A DNA stretch of 64,000 bases from Whitmania pigra (lineage: Eukaryota > Annelida > Clitellata > Hirudinida > Haemopidae). A model generated the notes under the pieces. It saw only the letters and a list, made by a program, of their open reading frames with translations, was not told where the DNA came from and did no database searches. How positions within the stretch are numbered: the stretch's first letter is position 1; every line of letters begins with the position of its first letter. Both the position numbers and the translations under genes were made by a program. Below are positions 13,600-24,049 of the stretch, piece by piece. Location: positions 1,292,501-1,356,500 of the forward strand of contig JAJTWR010000398.1 of NCBI GenBank assembly GCA_021613335.1, written 5' to 3'.

Positions 13600-14892
13600 A
13601 TGGAGTCCTGCGTCTTTCTCGACAGATTTTTTATTATTAAACAACTTGGACAAGGATCCTACGGACAAGTTTACGGTGCCGTCGATTTATCCGATGGAAT
13701 CGAGGTTGCCGTCAAAATATCTCGCGGCGAAAGCCCAATAAGAGAATGTAACATTCTCGAGGCAGAGATTCTCGAAGCAGTGCAAAACGTCGACTCCCCA
13801 CTGAAAAATCTTGTTGTGAAGATGAAGTCGTCGTATGTCTTTGACGACTGCGTGGTTCTTGCGCTCGAATTAGCATCTCACAACTTTAAGAAATCAATAG
13901 ATGACAAACTAATGGGCAGTTTGGACAAAATATCAAATTACGCCAAACAAATGATCCAATTTCTCCTCTTAATGTCTCAGATGAATGTCATTCACGGCGA
14001 CATCAAGCCTGAAAATATCTTAGTCGATGAGGCAACTCAAAACCTCAAATTTGCGGATTTCGGACTGTCTCATTGTCCTTGGGCCACGTCCAAAGCGGAA
14101 ATAGTCCAAACGCTGCCTTATCGCGCACCCGAAGTCCTGTTAGGTTACGACTACGGTACATCGGCCGATACTTGGAGCGTCGGCTGCGTTCTGGTTGAGT
14201 GTCTCTTGAGGAAACCGCTCTTCTACGTCTACGACGAATTACAGCTCATGCAGAACATCGTCAAGATAATCGGGATGCCTAGTCAATTGGTCATAAGCCA
14301 GGCACCAAAGAAACACAGATTTTTCTGGTACGATTCTGAATCTCGACAATGGGTTATCAGAGGTTCTCGGTCACCAGCAGTGCCGATGGGCTTGAAAAGG
14401 TACATAGAGACCAATCATATCATCGGGTCAAATGGCATCGACTTTGTCCTGTTCATGAATCTCGTCGAAAACATGATGAGAATAGACCCGTTTGCAAGAT
14501 ATTCTCCTGAGGAATGCCTCAAGGTTCCGTTCATAACCAGAACAATGCCTCATTTTGTGCACGGTACGGCGTTCGTAAGCGGAGAATCATTTTCAGAGGA
14601 TATGATTCGATTGTCGCAAATGGCAAACATCGACAAGAGCATTGCTGAAAAAGCCGAGCAGCATTTCAGAAAAATCCGAAATATCAAAGCGATAAAGAGG
14701 CAGAATAAACGGGCAGTGATGTCATGTTGCCTCTACATGGAATGCCGAAGAAAGAATGTACCGGGAGCATTTAAAAAGATTGTCAATGCTAGTGGCTTGA
14801 ATGAGGGGATCATCGGAAGAGTATGCAGGATCGTTAAGAAAGTCAACAGTCAAGTCGGTCAAGATTTCAAACGAACTGAGCGAAGGAAATAG
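13600..14892 (+). CDS. DYRK1-like protein kinase fused to a TFIIB-like cyclin repeat, copy 1
   Basis: 430 residues, one exon. Kinase part: glycine loop GQGSYGQV at 18-25, VAVK lysine K39, catalytic HGDIKPEN with D134, DFG at 153-155, APE at 176-178, then a CMGC tail. The segment NIVKIIGMPSQLVISQAPKK and the motif RYSPEECL near 300-307 match the DYRK1 subfamily best. The HGD form instead of HRD is DYRK/HIPK-like. The Tyr-x-Tyr of the DYRK activation loop is replaced by Ala-Glu-Ile (166-168). The DYRK N-terminal region is absent. C-terminal part (about 333-418): SCCLYMECRRKNVP at 375-388 lines up with SACLYIACRQEGVP of TFIIB repeat 1, followed by FKKI and IIGRVCRIVKKV matching TFIIB FKEI and EIGRCFKLILKAL. 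Upstream helices (ANIDKSIAEKAEQHFRKI) also align. No zinc ribbon and no second repeat are present. Residue 34 is Ile. A basic C-terminus (KRTERRK) could aid nuclear entry. Function is inferred only. Confidence 0.9.
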   Translation: MESCVFLDRFFIIKQLGQGSYGQVYGAVDLSDGIEVAVKISRGESPIRECNILEAEILEAVQNVDSPLKNLVVKMKSSYVFDDCVVLALELASHNFKKSIDDKLMGSLDKISNYAKQMIQFLLLMSQMNVIHGDIKPENILVDEATQNLKFADFGLSHCPWATSKAEIVQTLPYRAPEVLLGYDYGTSADTWSVGCVLVECLLRKPLFYVYDELQLMQNIVKIIGMPSQLVISQAPKKHRFFWYDSESRQWVIRGSRSPAVPMGLKRYIETNHIIGSNGIDFVLFMNLVENMMRIDPFARYSPEECLKVPFITRTMPHFVHGTAFVSGESFSEDMIRLSQMANIDKSIAEKAEQHFRKIRNIKAIKRQNKRAVMSCCLYMECRRKNVPGAFKKIVNASGLNEGIIGRVCRIVKKVNSQVGQDFKRTERRK

Positions 14893-14947
14893 AGTAACAT
14901 CAATGAAGAGATGAACGAAGATTTGGCAATTGCCACTTTGATTAAAT

Positions 14948-14953
14948 AATAAA
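14948..14953 (+). terminator. Poly(A) signal AATAAA of array copy 1
   Basis: AATAAA sits 56 bp after the stop codon. The same hexamer recurs in every inner unit at 1741-bp steps (16689, 18430 and so on), so each unit appears able to end its own transcript. Copy 8 has a diverged version of this region near 27143. Confidence 0.6.
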
Positions 14954-14965
14954 ATATTAAACGTA

Positions 14966-15340
14966 ACCATTAATCGACTAAATACCTACTTCTTATATTT
15001 TTAATTGACAAACAATATTTTTTTAAATCGGTCATTGTAAATTGTAATCGAAAAAACACTAAAATTTCGGTGTGCCTGTGACTAGCGCATATACATGCAC
15101 GCATCTATGCGCGTGATCCTATTGGCTGCTTGCATGCATCTAAACGCGTAATCCTATTGGATGATTGAATGCATGCATGCATGCATGCACGCAACCTTTT
15201 ACGGATGCTATATAAGGGAGATTAAGCGCATGCAAAATCATTTCGACGAGTGACGCGGTGGAGACGGGTCGAGAGCTTCTGAGAGCGTTTGGTGCAAAAA
15301 TAACCATATAAAATATTTCACTAAGAACGCTGCAATTGTT
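14966..15340 (+). promoter_or_regulatory. Promoter and 5' UTR of array copy 2, representative of inner units
   Basis: Seen in order: two inverted CCAAT boxes (ATTGG at 15121-15125 and 15156-15160), a run of TGCA palindromes (about 15170-15190), a TATATAA box at 15209-15215, and an octamer-like ATGCAAAA at 15230-15237. The initiation site is probably near 15240, about 100 bp before the ATG. TATA boxes of copies 3-8 fall at 16950, 18691, 20436, 22177, 23918 and 25659. A TATA plus paired CCAAT layout in a tandem gene array recalls animal histone clusters; regulation by cell cycle or germline factors is inference. Confidence 0.65.
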
Positions 15341-16633
15341 ATGGAGTCCTGCGTCTTTCTCGACAGATTTTTTATTATTAAACAACTTGGACAAGGATCC
15401 TACGGACAAGTTTACGGTGCCGTCGATTTATCCGATGGAATCGAGGTTGCCGTCAAAATATCTCGCGGCGAAAGCCCAATAAGAGAATGTAACATTCTCG
15501 AGGCAGAGATTCTCGAAGCAGTGCAAAACGTCGACTCCCCACTGAAAAATCTTGTTGTGAAGATGAAGTCGTCGTATGTCTTTGACGACTGCGTGGTTCT
15601 TGCGCTCGAATTAGCATCTCACAACTTTAAGAAATCAATAGATGACAAACTAATGGGCAGTTTGGACAAAATATCAAATTACGCCAAACAAATGATCCAA
15701 TTTCTCCTCTTAATGTCTCAGATGAATGTCATTCACGGCGACATCAAGCCTGAAAATATCTTAGTCGATGAGGCAACTCAAAACCTCAAATTTGCGGATT
15801 TCGGACTGTCTCATTGTCCTTGGGCCACGTCCAAAGCGGAAATAGTCCAAACGCTGCCTTATCGCGCACCCGAAGTCCTGTTAGGTTACGACTACGGTAC
15901 ATCGGCCGATACTTGGAGCGTCGGCTGCGTTCTGGTTGAGTGTCTCTTGAGGAAACCGCTCTTCTACGTCTACGACGAATTACAGCTCATGCAGAACATC
16001 GTCAAGATAATCGGGATGCCTAGTCAATTGGTCATAAGCCAGGCACCAAAGAAACACAGATTTTTCTGGTACGATTCTGAATCTCGACAATGGGTTATCA
16101 GAGGTTCTCGGTCACCAGCAGTGCCGATGGGCTTGAAAAGGTACATAGAGACCAATCATATCATCGGGTCAAATGGCATCGACTTTGTCCTGTTCATGAA
16201 TCTCGTCGAAAACATGATGAGAATAGACCCGTTTGCAAGATATTCTCCTGAGGAATGCCTCAAGGTTCCGTTCATAACCAGAACAATGCCTCATTTTGTG
16301 CACGGTACGGCGTTCGTAAGCGGAGAATCATTTTCAGAGGATATGATTCGATTGTCGCAAATGGCAAACATCGACAAGAGCATTGCTGAAAAAGCCGAGC
16401 AGCATTTCAGAAAAATCCGAAATATCAAAGCGATAAAGAGGCAGAATAAACGGGCAGTGATGTCATGTTGCCTCTACATGGAATGCCGAAGAAAGAATGT
16501 ACCGGGAGCATTTAAAAAGATTGTCAATGCTAGTGGCTTGAATGAGGGGATCATCGGAAGAGTATGCAGGATCGTTAAGAAAGTCAACAGTCAAGTCGGT
16601 CAAGATTTCAAACGAACTGAGCGAAGGAAATAG
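15341..16633 (+). CDS. Kinase/TFIIB-like chimera, copy 2
   Basis: Encodes a protein identical to copy 1, including Ile34. Unlike copy 1 it has the intact TATATAA promoter, so it is the first unit with the standard upstream region. All kinase catalytic residues (K39, D134, D153) and the full TFIIB-like segment are present. Confidence 0.9.
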   Translation: MESCVFLDRFFIIKQLGQGSYGQVYGAVDLSDGIEVAVKISRGESPIRECNILEAEILEAVQNVDSPLKNLVVKMKSSYVFDDCVVLALELASHNFKKSIDDKLMGSLDKISNYAKQMIQFLLLMSQMNVIHGDIKPENILVDEATQNLKFADFGLSHCPWATSKAEIVQTLPYRAPEVLLGYDYGTSADTWSVGCVLVECLLRKPLFYVYDELQLMQNIVKIIGMPSQLVISQAPKKHRFFWYDSESRQWVIRGSRSPAVPMGLKRYIETNHIIGSNGIDFVLFMNLVENMMRIDPFARYSPEECLKVPFITRTMPHFVHGTAFVSGESFSEDMIRLSQMANIDKSIAEKAEQHFRKIRNIKAIKRQNKRAVMSCCLYMECRRKNVPGAFKKIVNASGLNEGIIGRVCRIVKKVNSQVGQDFKRTERRK

Positions 16634-17081
16634 AGTAACATCAATGAAGAGATGAACGAAGATTTGGCAATTGCCACTTTGATTAAATAATAAAATATTA
16701 AACGTAACCATTAATCGACTAAATACCTACTTCTTATATTTTTAATTGACAAACAATATTTTTTTAAATCGGTCATTGTAAATTGTAATCGAAAAAACAC
16801 TAAAATTTCGGTGTGCCTGTGACTAGCGCATATACATGCACGCATCTATGCGCGTGATCCTATTGGCTGCTTGCATGCATCTAAACGCGTAATCCTATTG
16901 GATGATTGAATGCATGCATGCATGCATGCACGCAACCTTTTACGGATGCTATATAAGGGAGATTAAGCGCATGCAAAATCATTTCGACGAGTGACGCGGT
17001 GGAGACGGGTCGAGAGCTTCTGAGAGCGTTTGGTGCAAAAATAACCATATAAAATATTTCACTAAGAACGCTGCAATTGTT

Positions 17082-18374
17082 ATGGAGTCCTGCGTCTTTC
17101 TCGACAGATTTTTTATTATTAAACAACTTGGACAAGGATCCTACGGACAAGTTTACGGTGCCGTCGATTTATCCGATGGAACCGAGGTTGCCGTCAAAAT
17201 ATCTCGCGGCGAAAGCCCAATAAGAGAATGTAACATTCTCGAGGCAGAGATTCTCGAAGCAGTGCAAAACGTCGACTCCCCACTGAAAAATCTTGTTGTG
17301 AAGATGAAGTCGTCGTATGTCTTTGACGACTGCGTGGTTCTTGCGCTCGAATTAGCATCTCACAACTTTAAGAAATCAATAGATGACAAACTAATGGGCA
17401 GTTTGGACAAAATATCAAATTACGCCAAACAAATGATCCAATTTCTCCTCTTAATGTCTCAGATGAATGTCATTCACGGCGACATCAAGCCTGAAAATAT
17501 CTTAGTCGATGAGGCAACTCAAAACCTCAAATTTGCGGATTTCGGACTGTCTCATTGTCCTTGGGCCACGTCCAAAGCGGAAATAGTCCAAACGCTGCCT
17601 TATCGCGCACCCGAAGTCCTGTTAGGTTACGACTACGGTACATCGGCCGATACTTGGAGCGTCGGCTGCGTTCTGGTTGAGTGTCTCTTGAGGAAACCGC
17701 TCTTCTACGTCTACGACGAATTACAGCTCATGCAGAACATCGTCAAGATAATCGGGATGCCTAGTCAATTGGTCATAAGCCAGGCACCAAAGAAACACAG
17801 ATTTTTCTGGTACGATTCTGAATCTCGACAATGGGTTATCAGAGGTTCTCGGTCACCAGCAGTGCCGATGGGCTTGAAAAGGTACATAGAGACCAATCAT
17901 ATCATCGGGTCAAATGGCATCGACTTTGTCCTGTTCATGAATCTCGTCGAAAACATGATGAGAATAGACCCGTTTGCAAGATATTCTCCTGAGGAATGCC
18001 TCAAGGTTCCGTTCATAACCAGAACAATGCCTCATTTTGTGCACGGTACGGCGTTCGTAAGCGGAGAATCATTTTCAGAGGATATGATTCGATTGTCGCA
18101 AATGGCAAACATCGACAAGAGCATTGCTGAAAAAGCCGAGCAGCATTTCAGAAAAATCCGAAATATCAAAGCGATAAAGAGGCAGAATAAACGGGCAGTG
18201 ATGTCATGTTGCCTCTACATGGAATGCCGAAGAAAGAATGTACCGGGAGCATTTAAAAAGATTGTCAATGCTAGTGGCTTGAATGAGGGGATCATCGGAA
18301 GAGTATGCAGGATCGTTAAGAAAGTCAACAGTCAAGTCGGTCAAGATTTCAAACGAACTGAGCGAAGGAAATAG
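17082..18374 (+). CDS. Kinase/TFIIB-like chimera, copy 3
   Basis: Full length, 430 residues. It differs from copies 1 and 2 by Thr at residue 34 (ACC for ATC), just before the VAVK lysine in the N-lobe. No other protein difference is seen. Confidence 0.9.
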   Translation: MESCVFLDRFFIIKQLGQGSYGQVYGAVDLSDGTEVAVKISRGESPIRECNILEAEILEAVQNVDSPLKNLVVKMKSSYVFDDCVVLALELASHNFKKSIDDKLMGSLDKISNYAKQMIQFLLLMSQMNVIHGDIKPENILVDEATQNLKFADFGLSHCPWATSKAEIVQTLPYRAPEVLLGYDYGTSADTWSVGCVLVECLLRKPLFYVYDELQLMQNIVKIIGMPSQLVISQAPKKHRFFWYDSESRQWVIRGSRSPAVPMGLKRYIETNHIIGSNGIDFVLFMNLVENMMRIDPFARYSPEECLKVPFITRTMPHFVHGTAFVSGESFSEDMIRLSQMANIDKSIAEKAEQHFRKIRNIKAIKRQNKRAVMSCCLYMECRRKNVPGAFKKIVNASGLNEGIIGRVCRIVKKVNSQVGQDFKRTERRK

Positions 18375-18822
18375 AGTAACATCAATGAAGAGATGAACGA
18401 AGATTTGGCAATTGCCACTTTGATTAAATAATAAAATATTAAACGTAACCATTAATCGACTAAATACCTACTTCTTATATTTTTAATTGACAAACAATAT
18501 TTTTTTAAATCGGTCATTGTAAATTGTAATCGAAAAAACACTAAAATTTCGGTGTGCCTGTGACTAGCGCATATACATGCACGCATCTATGCGCGTGATC
18601 CTATTGGCTGCTTGCATGCATCTAAACGCGTAATCCTATTGGATGATTGAATGCATGCATGCATGCATGCACGCAACCTTTTACGGATGCTATATAAGGG
18701 AGATTAAGCGCATGCAAAATCATTTCGACGAGTGACGCGGTGGAGACGGGTCGAGAGCTTCTGAGAGCGTTTGGTGCAAAAATAACCATATAAAATATTT
18801 CACTAAGAACGCTGCAATTGTT

Positions 18823-19935
18823 ATGGAGTCCTGCGTCTTTCTCGACAGATTTTTTATTATTAAACAACTTGGACAAGGATCCTACGGACAAGTTTACGGT
18901 GCCGTCGATTTATCCGATGGAACCGAGGTTGCCGTCAAAATATCTCGCGGCGAAAGCCCAATAAGAGAATGTAACATTCTCGAGGCAGAGATTCTCGAAG
19001 CAGTGCAAAACGTCGACTCCCCACTGAAAAATCTTGTTGTGAAGATGAAGTCGTCGTATGTCTTTGACGACTGCGTGGTTCTTGCGCTCGAATTAGCATC
19101 TCACAACTTTAAGAAATCAATAGATGACAAACTAATGGGCAGTTTGGACAAAATATCAAATTACGCCAAACAAATGATCCAATTTCTCCTCTTAATGTCT
19201 CAGATGAATGTCATTCACGGCGACATCAAGCCTGAAAATATCTTAGTCGATGAGGCAACTCAAAACCTCAAATTTGCGGATTTCGGACTGTCTCATTGTC
19301 CTTGGGCCACGTCCAAAGCGGAAATAGTCCAAACGCTGCCTTATCGCGCACCCGAAGTCCTGTTAGGTTACGACTACGGTACATCGGCCGATACTTGGAG
19401 CGTCGGCTGCGTTCTGGTTGAGTGTCTCTTGAGGAAACCGCTCTTCTACGTCTACGACGAATTACAGCTCATGCAGAACATCGTCAAGATAATCGGGATG
19501 CCTAGTCAATTGGTCATAAGCCAGGCACCAAAGAAACACAGATTTTTCTGGTACGATTCTGAATCTCGACAATGGGTTATCAGAGGTTCTCGGTCACCAG
19601 CAGTGCCGATGGGCTTGAAAAGGTACATAGAGACCAATCATATCATCGGGTCAAATGGCATCGACTTTGTCCTGTTCATGAATCTCGTCGAAAACATGAT
19701 GAGAATAGACCCGTTTGCAAGATATTCTCCTGAGGAATGCCTCAAGGTTCCGTTCATAACCAGAACAATGCCTCATTTTGTGCACGGTACGGCGTTCGTA
19801 AGCGGAGAATCATTTTCAGAGGATATGATTCGATTGTCGCAAATGGCAAACATCGACAAGAGCATTGCTGACGAGAAAAGCCGAGCAGCATTTCAGAAAA
19901 ATCCGAAATATCAAAGCGATAAAGAGGCAGAATAA
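18823..19935 (+). CDS. Kinase/TFIIB-like chimera, copy 4, frameshifted to kinase only
   Basis: A 4-bp insertion (cgag) near 19872, after codon 349, shifts the frame. The protein follows the other copies through the whole kinase domain (Thr34 form), then reads 21 novel residues and stops at 19935, giving 370 residues. The catalytic domain is intact, so a kinase without the TFIIB-like segment could be made. It could equally be a decaying copy. An early stop in an intronless mRNA may or may not trigger decay. Confidence 0.85.
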   Translation: MESCVFLDRFFIIKQLGQGSYGQVYGAVDLSDGTEVAVKISRGESPIRECNILEAEILEAVQNVDSPLKNLVVKMKSSYVFDDCVVLALELASHNFKKSIDDKLMGSLDKISNYAKQMIQFLLLMSQMNVIHGDIKPENILVDEATQNLKFADFGLSHCPWATSKAEIVQTLPYRAPEVLLGYDYGTSADTWSVGCVLVECLLRKPLFYVYDELQLMQNIVKIIGMPSQLVISQAPKKHRFFWYDSESRQWVIRGSRSPAVPMGLKRYIETNHIIGSNGIDFVLFMNLVENMMRIDPFARYSPEECLKVPFITRTMPHFVHGTAFVSGESFSEDMIRLSQMANIDKSIADEKSRAAFQKNPKYQSDKEAE

Positions 19936-20119
19936 ACGGGCAGTGATGTCATGTTGCCTCTACATGGAATGCCGAAGAAAGAATGTACCGGGAGCATTTA
20001 AAAAGATTGTCAATGCTAGTGGCTTGAATGAGGGGATCATCGGAAGAGTATGCAGGATCGTTAAGAAAGTCAACAGTCAAGTCGGTCAAGATTTCAAACG
20101 AACTGAGCGAAGGAAATAG
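19865..20119 (+). pseudogene. Detached TFIIB-like segment of copy 4
   Basis: Downstream of the insertion the original frame stays open to the normal stop at 20119 and contains the complete SCCLYMECRRKNVP block. Its only candidate starts are internal: a near-cognate TTG or CTG start around 19865, and later in-frame ATGs (first at about 19947) that fall within the cyclin-fold segment. It is therefore probably not translated from this mRNA except by reinitiation. Confidence 0.6.
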
Positions 20120-20567
20120 AGTAACATCAATGAAGAGATGAACGAAGATTTGGCAATTGCCACTTTGATTAAATAATAAAATATTAAACGTAACCATTAA
20201 TCGACTAAATACCTACTTCTTATATTTTTAATTGACAAACAATATTTTTTTAAATCGGTCATTGTAAATTGTAATCGAAAAAACACTAAAATTTCGGTGT
20301 GCCTGTGACTAGCGCATATACATGCACGCATCTATGCGCGTGATCCTATTGGCTGCTTGCATGCATCTAAACGCGTAATCCTATTGGATGATTGAATGCA
20401 TGCATGCATGCATGCACGCAACCTTTTACGGATGCTATATAAGGGAGATTAAGCGCATGCAAAATCATTTCGACGAGTGACGCGGTGGAGACGGGTCGAG
20501 AGCTTCTGAGAGCGTTTGGTGCAAAAATAACCATATAAAATATTTCACTAAGAACGCTGCAATTGTT

Positions 20568-21860
20568 ATGGAGTCCTGCGTCTTTCTCGACAGATTTTTT
20601 ATTATTAAACAACTTGGACAAGGATCCTACGGACAAGTTTACGGTGCCGTCGATTTATCCGATGGAACCGAGGTTGCCGTCAAAATATCTCGCGGCGAAA
20701 GCCCAATAAGAGAATGTAACATTCTCGAGGCAGAGATTCTCGAAGCAGTGCAAAACGTCGACTCCCCACTGAAAAATCTTGTTGTGAAGATGAAGTCGTC
20801 GTATGTCTTTGACGACTGCGTGGTTCTTGCGCTCGAATTAGCATCTCACAACTTTAAGAAATCAATAGATGACAAACTAATGGGCAGTTTGGACAAAATA
20901 TCAAATTACGCCAAACAAATGATCCAATTTCTCCTCTTAATGTCTCAGATGAATGTCATTCACGGCGACATCAAGCCTGAAAATATCTTAGTCGATGAGG
21001 CAACTCAAAACCTCAAATTTGCGGATTTCGGACTGTCTCATTGTCCTTGGGCCACGTCCAAAGCGGAAATAGTCCAAACGCTGCCTTATCGCGCACCCGA
21101 AGTCCTGTTAGGTTACGACTACGGTACATCGGCCGATACTTGGAGCGTCGGCTGCGTTCTGGTTGAGTGTCTCTTGAGGAAACCGCTCTTCTACGTCTAC
21201 GACGAATTACAGCTCATGCAGAACATCGTCAAGATAATCGGGATGCCTAGTCAATTGGTCATAAGCCAGGCACCAAAGAAACACAGATTTTTCTGGTACG
21301 ATTCTGAATCTCGACAATGGGTTATCAGAGGTTCTCGGTCACCAGCAGTGCCGATGGGCTTGAAAAGGTACATAGAGACCAATCATATCATCGGGTCAAA
21401 TGGCATCGACTTTGTCCTGTTCATGAATCTCGTCGAAAACATGATGAGAATAGACCCGTTTGCAAGATATTCTCCTGAGGAATGCCTCAAGGTTCCGTTC
21501 ATAACCAGAACAATGCCTCATTTTGTGCACGGTACGGCGTTCGTAAGCGGAGAATCATTTTCAGAGGATATGATTCGATTGTCGCAAATGGCAAACATCG
21601 ACAAGAGCATTGCTGAAAAAGCCGAGCAGCATTTCAGAAAAATCCGAAATATCAAAGCGATAAAGAGGCAGAATAAACGGGCAGTGATGTCATGTTGCCT
21701 CTACATGGAATGCCGAAGAAAGAATGTACCGGGAGCATTTAAAAAGATTGTCAATGCTAGTGGCTTGAATGAGGGGATCATCGGAAGAGTATGCAGGATC
21801 GTTAAGAAAGTCAACAGTCAAGTCGGTCAAGATTTCAAACGAACTGAGCGAAGGAAATAG
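20568..21860 (+). CDS. Kinase/TFIIB-like chimera, copy 5
   Basis: Full length, Thr34 form, without the copy 4 insertion. The promoter has the TATATAA box at 20436. The unit to its left is 4 bp longer only because of the copy 4 insertion. Confidence 0.9.
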   Translation: MESCVFLDRFFIIKQLGQGSYGQVYGAVDLSDGTEVAVKISRGESPIRECNILEAEILEAVQNVDSPLKNLVVKMKSSYVFDDCVVLALELASHNFKKSIDDKLMGSLDKISNYAKQMIQFLLLMSQMNVIHGDIKPENILVDEATQNLKFADFGLSHCPWATSKAEIVQTLPYRAPEVLLGYDYGTSADTWSVGCVLVECLLRKPLFYVYDELQLMQNIVKIIGMPSQLVISQAPKKHRFFWYDSESRQWVIRGSRSPAVPMGLKRYIETNHIIGSNGIDFVLFMNLVENMMRIDPFARYSPEECLKVPFITRTMPHFVHGTAFVSGESFSEDMIRLSQMANIDKSIAEKAEQHFRKIRNIKAIKRQNKRAVMSCCLYMECRRKNVPGAFKKIVNASGLNEGIIGRVCRIVKKVNSQVGQDFKRTERRK

Positions 21861-22308
21861 AGTAACATCAATGAAGAGATGAACGAAGATTTGGCAATTG
21901 CCACTTTGATTAAATAATAAAATATTAAACGTAACCATTAATCGACTAAATACCTACTTCTTATATTTTTAATTGACAAACAATATTTTTTTAAATCGGT
22001 CATTGTAAATTGTAATCGAAAAAACACTAAAATTTCGGTGTGCCTGTGACTAGCGCATATACATGCACGCATCTATGCGCGTGATCCTATTGGCTGCTTG
22101 CATGCATCTAAACGCGTAATCCTATTGGATGATTGAATGCATGCATGCATGCATGCACGCAACCTTTTACGGATGCTATATAAGGGAGATTAAGCGCATG
22201 CAAAATCATTTCGACGAGTGACGCGGTGGAGACGGGTCGAGAGCTTCTGAGAGCGTTTGGTGCAAAAATAACCATATAAAATATTTCACTAAGAACGCTG
22301 CAATTGTT

Positions 22309-23601
22309 ATGGAGTCCTGCGTCTTTCTCGACAGATTTTTTATTATTAAACAACTTGGACAAGGATCCTACGGACAAGTTTACGGTGCCGTCGATTTATC
22401 CGATGGAACCGAGGTTGCCGTCAAAATATCTCGCGGCGAAAGCCCAATAAGAGAATGTAACATTCTCGAGGCAGAGATTCTCGAAGCAGTGCAAAACGTC
22501 GACTCCCCACTGAAAAATCTTGTTGTGAAGATGAAGTCGTCGTATGTCTTTGACGACTGCGTGGTTCTTGCGCTCGAATTAGCATCTCACAACTTTAAGA
22601 AATCAATAGATGACAAACTAATGGGCAGTTTGGACAAAATATCAAATTACGCCAAACAAATGATCCAATTTCTCCTCTTAATGTCTCAGATGAATGTCAT
22701 TCACGGCGACATCAAGCCTGAAAATATCTTAGTCGATGAGGCAACTCAAAACCTCAAATTTGCGGATTTCGGACTGTCTCATTGTCCTTGGGCCACGTCC
22801 AAAGCGGAAATAGTCCAAACGCTGCCTTATCGCGCACCCGAAGTCCTGTTAGGTTACGACTACGGTACATCGGCCGATACTTGGAGCGTCGGCTGCGTTC
22901 TGGTTGAGTGTCTCTTGAGGAAACCGCTCTTCTACGTCTACGACGAATTACAGCTCATGCAGAACATCGTCAAGATAATCGGGATGCCTAGTCAATTGGT
23001 CATAAGCCAGGCACCAAAGAAACACAGATTTTTCTGGTACGATTCTGAATCTCGACAATGGGTTATCAGAGGTTCTCGGTCACCAGCAGTGCCGATGGGC
23101 TTGAAAAGGTACATAGAGACCAATCATATCATCGGGTCAAATGGCATCGACTTTGTCCTGTTCATGAATCTCGTCGAAAACATGATGAGAATAGACCCGT
23201 TTGCAAGATATTCTCCTGAGGAATGCCTCAAGGTTCCGTTCATAACCAGAACAATGCCTCATTTTGTGCACGGTACGGCGTTCGTAAGCGGAGAATCATT
23301 TTCAGAGGATATGATTCGATTGTCGCAAATGGCAAACATCGACAAGAGCATTGCTGAAAAAGCCGAGCAGCATTTCAGAAAAATCCGAAATATCAAAGCG
23401 ATAAAGAGGCAGAATAAACGGGCAGTGATGTCATGTTGCCTCTACATGGAATGCCGAAGAAAGAATGTACCGGGAGCATTTAAAAAGATTGTCAATGCTA
23501 GTGGCTTGAATGAGGGGATCATCGGAAGAGTATGCAGGATCGTTAAGAAAGTCAACAGTCAAGTCGGTCAAGATTTCAAACGAACTGAGCGAAGGAAATA
23601 G
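22309..23601 (+). CDS. Kinase/TFIIB-like chimera, copy 6
   Basis: Full length, Thr34 form, protein identical to copies 3, 5 and 8. The surrounding non-coding sequence matches the other inner units. Confidence 0.9.
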   Translation: MESCVFLDRFFIIKQLGQGSYGQVYGAVDLSDGTEVAVKISRGESPIRECNILEAEILEAVQNVDSPLKNLVVKMKSSYVFDDCVVLALELASHNFKKSIDDKLMGSLDKISNYAKQMIQFLLLMSQMNVIHGDIKPENILVDEATQNLKFADFGLSHCPWATSKAEIVQTLPYRAPEVLLGYDYGTSADTWSVGCVLVECLLRKPLFYVYDELQLMQNIVKIIGMPSQLVISQAPKKHRFFWYDSESRQWVIRGSRSPAVPMGLKRYIETNHIIGSNGIDFVLFMNLVENMMRIDPFARYSPEECLKVPFITRTMPHFVHGTAFVSGESFSEDMIRLSQMANIDKSIAEKAEQHFRKIRNIKAIKRQNKRAVMSCCLYMECRRKNVPGAFKKIVNASGLNEGIIGRVCRIVKKVNSQVGQDFKRTERRK

Positions 23602-24049
23602 AGTAACATCAATGAAGAGATGAACGAAGATTTGGCAATTGCCACTTTGATTAAATAATAAAATATTAAACGTAACCATTAATCGACTAAATACCTACTT
23701 CTTATATTTTTAATTGACAAACAATATTTTTTTAAATCGGTCATTGTAAATTGTAATCGAAAAAACACTAAAATTTCGGTGTGCCTGTGACTAGCGCATA
23801 TACATGCACGCATCTATGCGCGTGATCCTATTGGCTGCTTGCATGCATCTAAACGCGTAATCCTATTGGATGATTGAATGCATGCATGCATGCATGCACG
23901 CAACCTTTTACGGATGCTATATAAGGGAGATTAAGCGCATGCAAAATCATTTCGACGAGTGACGCGGTGGAGACGGGTCGAGAGCTTCTGAGAGCGTTTG
24001 GTGCAAAAATAACCATATAAAATATTTCACTAAGAACGCTGCAATTGTT

